A program made the position numbers and the translations under genes. Positions 15,212-21,963 of a stretch of 41,484 nucleotides of DNA are shown here, in pieces. The DNA comes from Oscillospiraceae bacterium. GTDB taxonomy: Bacteria > Bacillota > Clostridia > Oscillospirales > Oscillospiraceae. The notes under the pieces were generated by a model. That model did not search any database. It was not told the origin of the DNA and saw only the letters and a list, made by a program, of their open reading frames with translations. Where the stretch lies: NCBI GenBank assembly GCA_015067725.1, contig SVLX01000021.1:1-41484 (forward strand), read 5' to 3'. The stretch's first letter is position 1. Every line of letters begins with the position of its first letter.

Positions 15212-15760
15212 TCACTCCTTGTTCTGCGCCCGCCAGCACTTCGCTTCTTTCAGCAAGCAGGCAATCAGCGCTTGTTTCCCGGCAGTATATCGTCCCCGGT
15301 CATGGGGGTACTGCTCCGCCAAAGTGATTTTTAAGGTTTCATAAGTCCTTGCCCGCTCCGGCACAGCATTCAGATAGTCCCGGAAGTTCAGATAATCCCA
15401 CCAAACCGGGCTGTCCCAGAGGACCACATGGATATGATGGGTGCGGACATCTTCCCCCAAGTCTCCCAGCACAAACAGCCGTTGCCCCTCCACATCCTGC
15501 CCACGGAAGATGAATCCCTGTTGCTCCAGCCGCCGGACATGGTTCTCCACCGCATTCAGGTCTTCCACCCCCACAACAAGGTCAATGATGGGCTTGGCGC
15601 AGATACCGGCAATGGAAGTAGAGCCAATGTGCTGAATGTCCACGGCCACTTCCCCCAAGGCCGCCCGGAGTTGGTCTTTCACAGCCCGAGCATCCTCTTT
15701 CCAACTTTCCTGATGGGGTGACAGGGAAACCGTCCCTCTTTTTAACCCCGGAATACCCAT
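15212..15760 (-). CDS. GrpB/DUF402-neighbour type nucleotidyltransferase-fold protein (GrpB family), first operon gene
   Basis: A 182-residue protein with the GrpB signature. DIQHIGSTSIAGICAKPIIDLVVGV (residues ~40-64) holds the HIGSTSxxGxxAKPxxD pattern of this nucleotidyltransferase-like family. Later come RTHHIHVV, WWDYLNFRDYLNAVPERARTYETLK and a basic C-terminus (YTAGKQALIACLLKEA). GrpB proteins resemble aminoglycoside and other nucleotidyltransferases, but the reaction is unproven. The ATG at 15760 follows GGGGAGTAGTT and lies only 24 bases after the end of the leader terminator's T run, leaving no room for a separate promoter. Expression should therefore depend on readthrough of that terminator. 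Confidence 0.85.
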   Translation of the reverse strand: MGIPGLKRGTVSLSPHQESWKEDARAVKDQLRAALGEVAVDIQHIGSTSIAGICAKPIIDLVVGVEDLNAVENHVRRLEQQGFIFRGQDVEGQRLFVLGDLGEDVRTHHIHVVLWDSPVWWDYLNFRDYLNAVPERARTYETLKITLAEQYPHDRGRYTAGKQALIACLLKEAKCWRAQNKE

Positions 15761-15783
15761 AACTACTCCCCATTCCTTCAACA

Positions 15784-15816
15784 TACAAAAACGCCGCAGA
15801 CCGAAGCCTGCGGCGT
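15784..15816 (-). terminator. Leader terminator / attenuator in front of the GNAT operon
   Basis: On the minus strand ACGCCGCAG (from 15816) pairs with CTGCGGCGT (ending 15791). The stem is extended by GC/GT around a cUUCGg tetraloop and followed by TTTTGT. It is a very stable intrinsic terminator 42 bases after the 25-codon ORF and just upstream of the GrpB-like gene, so it can only work as a leader terminator for the operon. Confidence 0.8.
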
Positions 15817-15857
15817 AATGTACAGATATCCCGATTCCTCCCCCAATAGGGGTATCC

Positions 15858-15935
15858 TCAGGCATGGTACACAGGAGCGAGTCTTCGGCATATTCTTCTG
15901 CCAGGGTAACCGTAGAAATTGATCATATACAGCAT
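15858..15935 (-). CDS. 25-residue leader peptide candidate
   Basis: A 25-codon ORF (ATG at 15935, TGA at 15858) with a strong AAAGGAG eight bases before the ATG, starting about 30 bases after a consensus promoter. The peptide opens MLYMINFYGYPG and then has RRICRR at residues 13-18, encoded by AGA-AGA-ATA-TGC-CGA-AGA. This is a cluster of arginine codons that are uncommon in the neighbouring genes. Between the stop and the terminator lies a small CCCC-TATT-GGGG hairpin. Promoter, translated short ORF, terminator and operon in that order is the layout of ribosome-mediated attenuation. The signal is unknown: arginine or tRNA supply, or a ribosome-targeting drug. The alternative is an independent small-protein gene. 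Confidence 0.65.
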   Translation of the reverse strand: MLYMINFYGYPGRRICRRLAPVYHA

Positions 15936-15969
15936 GAAACTCACTCCTTTCTCCATAAATGTTGGGGAC

Positions 15970-15998
15970 ATAGTAGCACAACGCACCAATTTTGTCAA
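15970..15998 (-). promoter_or_regulatory. Promoter of the leader-peptide/GNAT operon
   Basis: On the minus strand TTGACA (15993-15998) and TACTAT (15970-15975) are 17 bases apart, with an extended TGC before the -10. It is the only convincing promoter I find upstream of the twelve-gene operon. Confidence 0.8.
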
Positions 15999-16145
15999 GC
16001 CGAAGTTTTCCAGTTTGCGTAAAAAGGTTTATCCCTCCGCAAGCCTCTTGCCTGTTTCCGGTTGGATGTGGTATAATGGGGGAAAATCCGGTTGCGGATG
16101 GCCTTTCTCCCGTGCAAAAGGACGACCCACCAAAATGAGTTCGGC

Positions 16146-16688
16146 TCATGGTGCGGTAAATGTGCCGTCGGTGTTTTCCGTCAGGCTCAGCCCCGCAAAA
16201 CAGGATTCCACCCGCTCCGTGTATTCTGCGGTCAGCGTCTCCGGCATGGTGGCGGTGACGGCGTAGAAGTGGCAACCATCATCCAGCACCACACCCCGGC
16301 AGACCATCAGCCCCGACTCCCCGGCACAAGCCCAGGTCAGATCATACCGGGGGAAATCTCCCTGCCAGGTGGTCATCACCGTCAGCCGCTCCGGATTCAG
16401 CCCGGTCAGCTCCCGCAACATAATTTCCGGACTGTCCGCCTGAAGCACCTCCACGGCAATGGTATACTCCCCCTGATTCTGGGTGTAAATCCGGCTGTCT
16501 CCCTGGCTGAAGACCTCCACCCCCTCCAGATCTGACGGCAGGGAAAGCACCACATCATATTTTGGCTGGGCATTTTCTGCCACGGCACCATCCTCCACCC
16601 GCTCCTTCCCTGCCACATCTTTTGGCGCACAGCCCACTACGGCCACCGCCGCCAGCGCAATCCCCAGCAAAACCCGGAATCCCTTCAT
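16146..16688 (-). CDS. Putative lipoprotein, unknown function
   Basis: A 180-residue exported protein. The N-terminus MKGFRVLLGIALAAVAVVGC is a lipoprotein signal peptide with the lipobox cysteine at residue 20, so the mature protein should be anchored to the outer face of the membrane. A short acidic linker (KERVEDGAVAENAQP) leads to a ~145-residue domain of alternating strands. That domain contains YDVVLSLPSDLEGVEVFSQG, YTIAVEVLQADSPEIMLREL and CHFYAVTATMPETLTAEY. No named family is recognised. The ATG at 16688 follows GGGAGGTTGATTGG. It is divergent from the DUF1294 gene with only 46 bases between. Confidence 0.75.
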   Translation of the reverse strand: MKGFRVLLGIALAAVAVVGCAPKDVAGKERVEDGAVAENAQPKYDVVLSLPSDLEGVEVFSQGDSRIYTQNQGEYTIAVEVLQADSPEIMLRELTGLNPERLTVMTTWQGDFPRYDLTWACAGESGLMVCRGVVLDDGCHFYAVTATMPETLTAEYTERVESCFAGLSLTENTDGTFTAP

Positions 16689-16734
16689 CCAATCAACCTC
16701 CCACATTATGTTTCATCAGAAAGGACAAGATTTT

Positions 16735-17013
16735 ATGCTCTATTCCATCCTGACGGTTTTCCTCCTTATAATGAATGCAGTTGGTCTGCTGGTTATGCTG
16801 ATTGACAAGGGAAAAGCCCGCCGCAACGCATGGCGAATCCCGGAGGCGACCTTAATGGGCATCGCCGCTCTGGGTGGCAGTATCGGCGTACTGGCGGGAA
16901 TGTACCTGTTCCGGCACAAAACCAAGCATTCCAAATTCTATCTGGGTGTACCGGCAATTTTGGTGGTGCAGGTGGCGCTGGCGGTGTTTGTGGCCAGCCG
17001 GATTGGCAAATAA
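16735..17013 (+). CDS. DUF1294 family membrane protein
   Basis: A 92-residue protein with three hydrophobic segments: LTVFLLIMNAVGLLVMLI, LMGIAALGGSIGVLAGMYLF and VPAILVVQVALAVFV. The order IDKGKARRNAWRIPEATLM, GGSIGVLAGM, RHKTKHSKFYLGVP is the DUF1294 signature (KxxAxxxxxRIPExxL ... GG..Ga..gm..fRHKt.h..F). It is a cytoplasmic-membrane protein of unknown function. The start at 16735 has AAAGGACAAGATTTT upstream; an earlier in-frame ATG (16708) lies within the divergent promoter space without a site. Confidence 0.9.
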   Translation: MLYSILTVFLLIMNAVGLLVMLIDKGKARRNAWRIPEATLMGIAALGGSIGVLAGMYLFRHKTKHSKFYLGVPAILVVQVALAVFVASRIGK

Positions 17014-17066
17014 ACTGCTCCCCAGGGGAAATATCCCTCAGAGAGCCACGTCTGTTCTGTATGGGT

Positions 17067-17207
17067 TTATTCCTGGGGTACCTGCTCTGGGTTTTCGGTG
17101 GCTTCACGGATGTGTTCTCTGACCGACTGTAACATGGTCGCAAGATTCGCCAACTGCGCCTCAGTGAATGTATCCGGAATCGCATTGCCTTTTTCTCTGT
17201 TGCTCAC
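17067..17207 (-). CDS. 46-aa small protein, unknown function
   Basis: A 46-codon frame starting at GTG (17207) with CGGGAGGTGTTTCT directly upstream and ending TAA at 17067. The peptide is hydrophilic and probably helical. An opening NREKGNAIPDTFTEAQLANL is followed by a second helix LQSVREHIREA and an acidic/proline tail. No membrane segment or metal motif. It occupies most of the otherwise gene-free stretch between DUF1294 and the TraX-like gene. The coding call rests on the strong ribosome site and amphipathic sequence; no close family is recalled. Confidence 0.55.
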   Translation of the reverse strand: MSNREKGNAIPDTFTEAQLANLATMLQSVREHIREATENPEQVPQE

Positions 17208-17335
17208 AGAAACACCTCCCGGAGTATGGTTGTCTCAGCCATAGTCTTTGTTGGCTTCTGGTCGGGTATGATTGCAGCATACCAGTAACCGGAAAAATCA
17301 ACCACTTATCTGCAATCCAAACTATCCGGTTCTTC

Positions 17336-17364
17336 TTGCTTTTTTCAGCCAATTCTGCTACAAT
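17336..17364 (+). promoter_or_regulatory. Promoter of the TraX-like gene
   Basis: TTGCTT (17336-17341) and TACAAT (17359-17364) are 17 bases apart, ending 29 bases before the ATG. The leader contains CACAGGAGGTCACC. Confidence 0.65.
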
Positions 17365-17393
17365 TACACTCACCCCACCCACAGGAGGTCACC

Positions 17394-18143
17394 ATGGTCA
17401 GACAAAACTCCCCGGAATGTACTGCCACCACACTGCACCTGCTGGCCATGGTCACCATGCTCTGCGACCACATGGGGCTGACTCTGTTTCCGGGGCTTCT
17501 CTGGATGCGGTGCGTGGGCAGAATCGCCTTCCCTATCTTCGCTTTCCTGCTGGTGGAGGGTTACTTCCACACCAGAAGCCTCCCCAGGTACGCACTGCGG
17601 CTCTTGCTGTTTGCGCTTCTGTCGGAAATTCCCTTTGACCTCATGGTCAGCGGCAGAATCTATGCCCCATGGAGTCAGAATGTGCTGTGGACCCTGCTCA
17701 TGGGTCTGGGGCTCATCTTCCTGTTGGAGCAGGTTAAGCAAGTGAAAAATCTCTGGTTGCGGTTGTTGGGCGTGGGCTTTTCTGTGCTTTTGGCCGCCAT
17801 TTTGGGGGAAATCCTCAGCGCGGACTATGGCTCTGCCGGGCTTTTTACCATTCTGGTGTTCTATTGCTTCCGTGGGCGGCAGTGGTACCATTTCCTCGGG
17901 CAGTTTCTTGGGCTTGCGTACATCCATACCCGTCTTCTTTCCAGCCATATTCTGATTCTTCCGGTGGCTGGACTCACTGTGTCCCTTCCCATGCAGGCTC
18001 TGGCGGTACTGGCACTCATTCCCCTATGGCTGTACCGGGGCAACAGCGGGCACAAAAGTAAGGCTTTGCGGACGGTGTACTATTTCTTTTACCCCGCGCA
18101 TATGTTCATCCTCAGTTTACTCCGGGTGATTCTTCATCCGTAA
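17394..18143 (+). CDS. TraX family membrane protein
   Basis: A 249-residue multi-pass protein with about eight hydrophobic segments. The opening LHLLAMVTMLCDHMGLTLFPG and the following MRCVGRIAFPIFAFLLVEGYFHTR are the TraX family hallmark: HxxAxxxMxxDHxGxxxF, then RxxGRxAFPIFxFLxxEGxxHT. The C-terminus ends in FYPAHMFILSLL, also typical. TraX acetylates pilin in F-plasmid transfer; chromosomal Firmicute homologues are presumed membrane acyltransferases of unknown target. The ATG follows AGGAGGTCACC. It precedes the NifX-like gene by 28 bases, possibly co-transcribed; no conjugation genes are nearby. Confidence 0.9.
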   Translation: MVRQNSPECTATTLHLLAMVTMLCDHMGLTLFPGLLWMRCVGRIAFPIFAFLLVEGYFHTRSLPRYALRLLLFALLSEIPFDLMVSGRIYAPWSQNVLWTLLMGLGLIFLLEQVKQVKNLWLRLLGVGFSVLLAAILGEILSADYGSAGLFTILVFYCFRGRQWYHFLGQFLGLAYIHTRLLSSHILILPVAGLTVSLPMQALAVLALIPLWLYRGNSGHKSKALRTVYYFFYPAHMFILSLLRVILHP

Positions 18144-18171
18144 TCAATTCTATCGAAAAGGAGCAAAAACC

Positions 18172-18567
18172 ATGAAAATTGCAGTCACTTACGAAAACGG
18201 CAACATCTTCCAGCACTTTGGTCACACCCAGGAATTCAAGGTCTATGATGTGGAAGACGGCAAGATTATCTCCAGCCGGGTAGTCGACACCAACGGGCAG
18301 GGGCACGGCGCGCTGGCCGGCGTGCTGAATGTCCTCAAGGTGGATACCCTGATTTGCGGCGGTATCGGCGGCGGTGCCCAGATGGCTCTGGCTGAGGCCG
18401 GTATCCGGCTCTTTGGCGGTGTCTCCGGCAACGCTGACGCCGCGGTTGAAGCTCTGCTGGCCGGTACGCTGGCCTATAACCCCAACGTGATGTGCGACCA
18501 CCACGGCGAGGACCACCATCACGAGGGCTCTTGCGGCTCTCACGGCTGTGGCGGTCACTGCCATTGA
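18172..18567 (+). CDS. NifX/NifB-domain (FeMo-cofactor type) metal-binding protein with His/Cys tail
   Basis: A 131-residue protein. Residues 1-105 are the dinitrogenase iron-molybdenum cofactor-biosynthesis fold: MKIAVTYENGNIFQHFGHTQEF, LKVDTLICGGIGGGAQMALAEAGI, then FGGVSGNADAAVEALLAG. The C-terminal ~25 residues are very rich in His and Cys (CDHHGEDHHHEGSCGSHGCGGHCH region), a probable metal-binding extension. No nitrogenase genes are in the window. Such stand-alone proteins occur in many anaerobes and are thought to handle iron-sulfur or molybdenum clusters. RBS AAAGGAGCAAAAACC. Metal trafficking is inference. Confidence 0.85.
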   Translation: MKIAVTYENGNIFQHFGHTQEFKVYDVEDGKIISSRVVDTNGQGHGALAGVLNVLKVDTLICGGIGGGAQMALAEAGIRLFGGVSGNADAAVEALLAGTLAYNPNVMCDHHGEDHHHEGSCGSHGCGGHCH

Positions 18568-18572
18568 TGCAC

Positions 18573-18625
18573 CAAAAACTCCCCATGGACAGCATGATGA
18601 ACCATTCTGCTCCATGGGGAGTATT
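18573..18625 (-). terminator. Terminator of the cob operon (bidirectional hairpin)
   Basis: A perfect 12-bp inverted repeat, ACTCCCCATGGA (18578-18589) with TCCATGGGGAGT (18611-18622). On the minus strand it is followed by TTTTTGG, giving a terminator for the cob operon a few bases after its last gene. It may also stop the plus-strand NifX-like transcript. Confidence 0.8.
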
Positions 18626-18628
18626 TCG

Positions 18629-19201
18629 TTATACGATCGGCATCAGGGATTCATAAGTCAATTCTCTATGGGTAAAGGTCAGCAAATACCCACACCCCGG
18701 CGCAGGTTGCCACTGATAGCGGTTTCGGTTTTCCCCGGTGAAACTCTCCGCCATAATTGCGGCAATCACACCTCCATGGGTGACGATGACTGCATCTTTG
18801 CCGCGCCGGAGAATCTCCCGGAAAGCCGTCATGACCCGGCGGGTCATAGCCAGACCGCTTTCCCCACCCGGCGGGGTATTGGCCATATTGTCGCCGGAAA
18901 TCCATGCCTGATAGTCCGGGTCATCCTTAAGTTCCCCATAACCACGCATCTCGAAAACACCGAAGTCAATCTCCCGCAGGTCAGGGCAAACCTCCATGGA
19001 TTCCGGGTGAAACAGAAGCTCCATGGTCTCATTGCACCGCCCCATACCGCTGGTGATGTAGTCTGCCACATCCGGTTTGGGATATCGGATTCCGCTCAGC
19101 GCTTCTCTGCCGGCCTCCGACAGGGGCAGGTCTGTACTGCCACAGTAAAGATGGCGCAGATTTGCCTCGGTCTGTCCATGGCGAATCAGGTATATCTTCA
19201 T
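18629..19201 (-). CDS. cobC: Histidine phosphatase, probable alpha-ribazole phosphatase (CobC-like)
   Basis: A 190-residue phosphoglycerate-mutase-superfamily phosphatase. Catalytic LIRHGQTEANLRHLYCG is at the N-terminus (phospho-His in RHG), REIDFGVFEMRGYGEL mid-way, and VTHGGVIAAIMAE carries the second catalytic His. At the end of a cobT-cobU-cobS operon the natural role is removal of the 5' phosphate from alpha-ribazole phosphate or cobalamin phosphate in nucleotide-loop assembly. Family membership is certain; the CobC assignment rests on context. The ATG overlaps the stop of the upstream CobU-like gene by four bases (ATGA). Confidence 0.85.
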   Translation of the reverse strand: MKIYLIRHGQTEANLRHLYCGSTDLPLSEAGREALSGIRYPKPDVADYITSGMGRCNETMELLFHPESMEVCPDLREIDFGVFEMRGYGELKDDPDYQAWISGDNMANTPPGGESGLAMTRRVMTAFREILRRGKDAVIVTHGGVIAAIMAESFTGENRNRYQWQPAPGCGYLLTFTHRELTYESLMPIV

Positions 19202-19572
19202 TTCAGTCTCTGCTCCAACCCGCAGAAGATGCGGCTGACCTGCCGGGCTTCACCGGCAAGGTATTTGCAGAGCTGTCCGGTACTGTGCCGCCATGCCCGC
19301 ATATCCGCACCCATAGGCACAACGCCGCAGAAAATATCCTGACAAATCAGAATACATTCCTGCCACTGTGCCCGGTTGCGCCGGAAATAGTCGATGGGGT
19401 CAATCCCCTGCATGGTACAAGCCAGCGTAAACTCCTCCAGCGCATAGATACACCGTTGGGAGAAATCGATCTCCATACCGGTGCAGGTAAAAATGTCTGC
19501 GTCAGACAGGTTAAAGGCGGCTTTGGCGTAGTCCAGTTTCCCCTGGTACGCACCGCCAAGAATCAGAATCAT
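19198..19572 (-). CDS. Degenerate CobU-like protein (short P-loop paralogue)
   Basis: A 124-residue protein, MILILGGAYQGKLDYAKAAF at the start. The opening copies the CobU P-loop layout (here GGAYQGKLDYA versus GGAKNGKSSLA in the full CobU of this operon), but the P-loop Ser/Thr is replaced by Leu. The CobU HxxxR guanylylation motif is absent, and the protein is about 60 residues shorter. It continues CTGMEIDFSQRCIYALEEFTLACTMQG and CQDIFCGVVPMGADMRAWR. It may be a regulator or partner of CobU rather than an active kinase. RBS GAGGAGGTCAACC. It lies between cobS (11 bases) and cobC (ATGA overlap). Confidence 0.75.
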   Translation of the reverse strand: MILILGGAYQGKLDYAKAAFNLSDADIFTCTGMEIDFSQRCIYALEEFTLACTMQGIDPIDYFRRNRAQWQECILICQDIFCGVVPMGADMRAWRHSTGQLCKYLAGEARQVSRIFCGLEQRLK

Positions 19573-19583
19573 GGTTGACCTCC

Positions 19584-20327
19584 TCAAATCACGGCATAGA
19601 CCGCCACAGCGCACAGCTCGCTGCAGGTCAGGGCATAACCGGAAATGTCTCCATTCATGCCATCGAGAGACTTAAATCCCTTCCGCAAAGCCAGCGCATA
19701 GCCCAAAAGTCCACCCACCAGCACAAGGCCCTGCCTCTTCCACAGTAAAAAGCCCAGTACAAGGGTCAAAAGCAACACCAGTGCCAAAAACACAGGCTGA
19801 CCTTTGGAAATGCCTGCCCGGAACGCCCCGGCATACTGACTCTCCGACATGGGGCGCAGTGTTGTCACCGCCAGAGCGCTCAGTGTCCGGCTGAGTACCG
19901 GAACAAGCACCAGAATCCGGCAATCCCCCTCAGCAGAAGACATGAGGGCAAAACCGGAGAGCAGCAACAGCGCCAGCCCAATGACCGCAAAGGCCCCCAC
20001 ATGGGAATCCTTCAGGATCGCCCGCCGCTTCTCCAGGCTCCGGCAGGAACCCACGGCGTCGCAAACATCCATAAAGCCGTCCAAATGGATAAAGCCACTG
20101 ACCACATAGGGAAAGGCGCACATAACCAGCCCCGTCACCAGACCGGGCAGATGCAGATACCGGCACAGCCAACCCAGAAGCGCCCACAGCAACCCCATTT
20201 CCAGCCCAATGAGCGGCAAAAACAGGAGCATCCGTGGCCTTGCTTCTTCATCCCATGTCTTCCATGGGCAGGGAATGGCACAAAACATGGACTGGCACAT
20301 CATCAGGGCATGAATAAACCGCTTCAT
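19584..20327 (-). CDS. cobS: Adenosylcobinamide-GDP ribazoletransferase (cobalamin synthase)
   Basis: A 247-residue integral membrane enzyme with about six hydrophobic segments. The metal/substrate motif is FIHLDGFMDVCDAVGS near residues 80-95, followed by KRRAILKDSHVGAFAVIGL, both standard for CobS. It joins adenosylcobinamide-GDP and alpha-ribazole (or its phosphate) to make adenosylcobalamin, the last assembly step, in the membrane. The opening LMMCQSMFCAIPCP resembles the usual hydrophobic N-terminus. Length matches the family (~250). Its ATG overlaps the cobU stop as ATGA. Confidence 0.95.
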   Translation of the reverse strand: MKRFIHALMMCQSMFCAIPCPWKTWDEEARPRMLLFLPLIGLEMGLLWALLGWLCRYLHLPGLVTGLVMCAFPYVVSGFIHLDGFMDVCDAVGSCRSLEKRRAILKDSHVGAFAVIGLALLLLSGFALMSSAEGDCRILVLVPVLSRTLSALAVTTLRPMSESQYAGAFRAGISKGQPVFLALVLLLTLVLGFLLWKRQGLVLVGGLLGYALALRKGFKSLDGMNGDISGYALTCSELCAVAVYAVI

Positions 20328-20869
20328 GTGGGCATCTCTCCCTTGTGCAAGGTATACGTCCCGGCGGTAACTTCAATCACCGTATCGCTGACCTGCGCCA
20401 GCATCCGGTCAATTTTCGCCAGACACGCCCGGTACGTCTCCGTCAGGGCATCATAACGGGCTGCATCGGAATAAATATAGTCGCTGACAATGACCAGATT
20501 CTCCACACTTTGGGCAAAAGTCACCAGATCCCTGGCGCACCGCTCCGCCGCCAATACATCCATCTCCCCACCGGTGGGGTCTGGAAAAAGCTCATTAAGC
20601 AGCAATGCCGTGGCACTGTCCAGAAGGAAGGTGGCACTTTTGTCCACCTGCGGCAAGCACGAGAGGATATCCCGGCCACACTCCACCGTCTTAAATCCCA
20701 TGCCCTCCCGGTCGGCCCGGTGGTGGCGGATGCGGTCAATGTCCTCATCATCGCTGGGAATCATGGTGGCCACATAATAATGCCGTCTGCCTGCGGCCAA
20801 AGCCACTGCCAAATCCTGAGCCAGCGAGGATTTTCCATTCTTTGCACCGCCGGAAATGAATACAATCAT
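20324..20869 (-). CDS. cobU: Adenosylcobinamide kinase / adenosylcobinamide-phosphate guanylyltransferase
   Basis: A 181-residue enzyme. P-loop SGGAKNGKSSLAQDLA is at the N-terminus. IRHHRADREGMGFKTVE (residues ~48-64) holds the HxxxR region with the guanylylated His, and LLDSATALLLNEL and VIVSDYIYSDA follow. It phosphorylates adenosylcobinamide and attaches GMP, producing the CobS substrate. The Walker-B-like LLDS and the VSDYIYSD substitution for the more common VxNEVG are slightly unusual but seen in clostridial members. It is linked to cobT upstream and cobS downstream by ATGA overlaps. Confidence 0.92.
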   Translation of the reverse strand: MIVFISGGAKNGKSSLAQDLAVALAAGRRHYYVATMIPSDDEDIDRIRHHRADREGMGFKTVECGRDILSCLPQVDKSATFLLDSATALLLNELFPDPTGGEMDVLAAERCARDLVTFAQSVENLVIVSDYIYSDAARYDALTETYRACLAKIDRMLAQVSDTVIEVTAGTYTLHKGEMPT

Positions 20870-21960
20870 GGTTTACCCTCCACGGTGAATTGGTCTCCCT
20901 GACGGATTTCCTCCAGATAACTGTCGTCAATCCCCGCCTGGTCAAAGGTCGCCATATCATTGATGACGGCGCAGGCGGCAGAGAGCACCTCAAAAGCCAG
21001 CGGACAGCCGCTGCCCTCACCCAGCCGCATACCCAGAAGGAACAACGGGGCCAAGTTCATCTCCTCCATGGCCAGCTTATAGCCGATTTCAAAGGAGGCG
21101 TGGGAGGGCACCAGATAATCCCGCACCCTGGGGCACAGCCTGACGGCGCACAGGGCGGCCACAGCGGAAATCAGCCCATCAATAACCACCGGTTTTCTCA
21201 CGGTTGCCGCACCGATGAATGCACCGCACATGGCCGCCAGGTCAAAGCCGCCCACTTTGCTGAGTACATCCACCGGGTCATCCCGGTTGGGCTTGTTCAA
21301 TTCAATCGCCTGCGCAATAACCGCCTTCTTTTTCCGGAAGGACTGGTCGGTGATACCGCCACCTCTGCCGGTGACAGACTCCACAGGCACATTCAGCAGC
21401 ACTGCCAGTACCGCAGAGGACGTGGTGGTGTTACCAATACCCATCTCGCCAATGCCCAGCACGTCAGCCTCCTGCCCCACTTCCCGGGCAAGCTGCAGAC
21501 CGGTCAGTATGGCTTGCTCTGCCTGCTGTCTGGTCATGGCAGGACCATGGGCAATGTTGGCCGTACCATAGGCAATCTTTTTGTTCAGCACCTTTTCTTC
21601 TCGGATATTGGCATTGACTCCCACATCACAGACGGTCAGCTTGCAACCAAAGTGCTTTGCCAATACCGATGCCCCGGTTTTCGCCCGGGTCAGGTTCACC
21701 GTCTGCATCAGGGTCACGGATTGCGGTGCGCTGGCCACGCCCTCCACCACCACGCCATTATCCGCGGCAAAAACCAGAAGATGCTTCCGCTCAATCCGGT
21801 TATGGACTTTGCCGGTGATACCCGCCAACTGGACAGACAATTCTTCCAGCCGACCCAGGCTTCCCGGTGGTTTTGCCAGAGCAGCCTGATGTTCTTTGGC
21901 ATCCGCCATCGCCTGGACATCCAGAGGTTGAACCAGGTCGAAATAACTCTGCAATTCCAT
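20866..21960 (-). CDS. cobT: Nicotinate-nucleotide-dimethylbenzimidazole phosphoribosyltransferase
   Basis: A 364-residue protein of usual length. Signatures: AALAKPPGSLGRLEELSVQL, VFAADNGVVVEGVASAPQSVT (base-binding region), VLGIGEMGIGNTTTSSAVLA (~residues 166-185) and LGEGSGCPLAF near the C-terminus with the catalytic glutamate. It transfers phosphoribose from nicotinate mononucleotide to the lower-ligand base, giving alpha-ribazole phosphate. It is the second gene of the operon, 3 bases after the TIM-barrel gene. No bluB or bza genes are in the window, so the base's origin cannot be seen. Confidence 0.96.
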   Translation of the reverse strand: MELQSYFDLVQPLDVQAMADAKEHQAALAKPPGSLGRLEELSVQLAGITGKVHNRIERKHLLVFAADNGVVVEGVASAPQSVTLMQTVNLTRAKTGASVLAKHFGCKLTVCDVGVNANIREEKVLNKKIAYGTANIAHGPAMTRQQAEQAILTGLQLAREVGQEADVLGIGEMGIGNTTTSSAVLAVLLNVPVESVTGRGGGITDQSFRKKKAVIAQAIELNKPNRDDPVDVLSKVGGFDLAAMCGAFIGAATVRKPVVIDGLISAVAALCAVRLCPRVRDYLVPSHASFEIGYKLAMEEMNLAPLFLLGMRLGEGSGCPLAFEVLSAACAVINDMATFDQAGIDDSYLEEIRQGDQFTVEGKP

Positions 21961-21963
21961 AGT

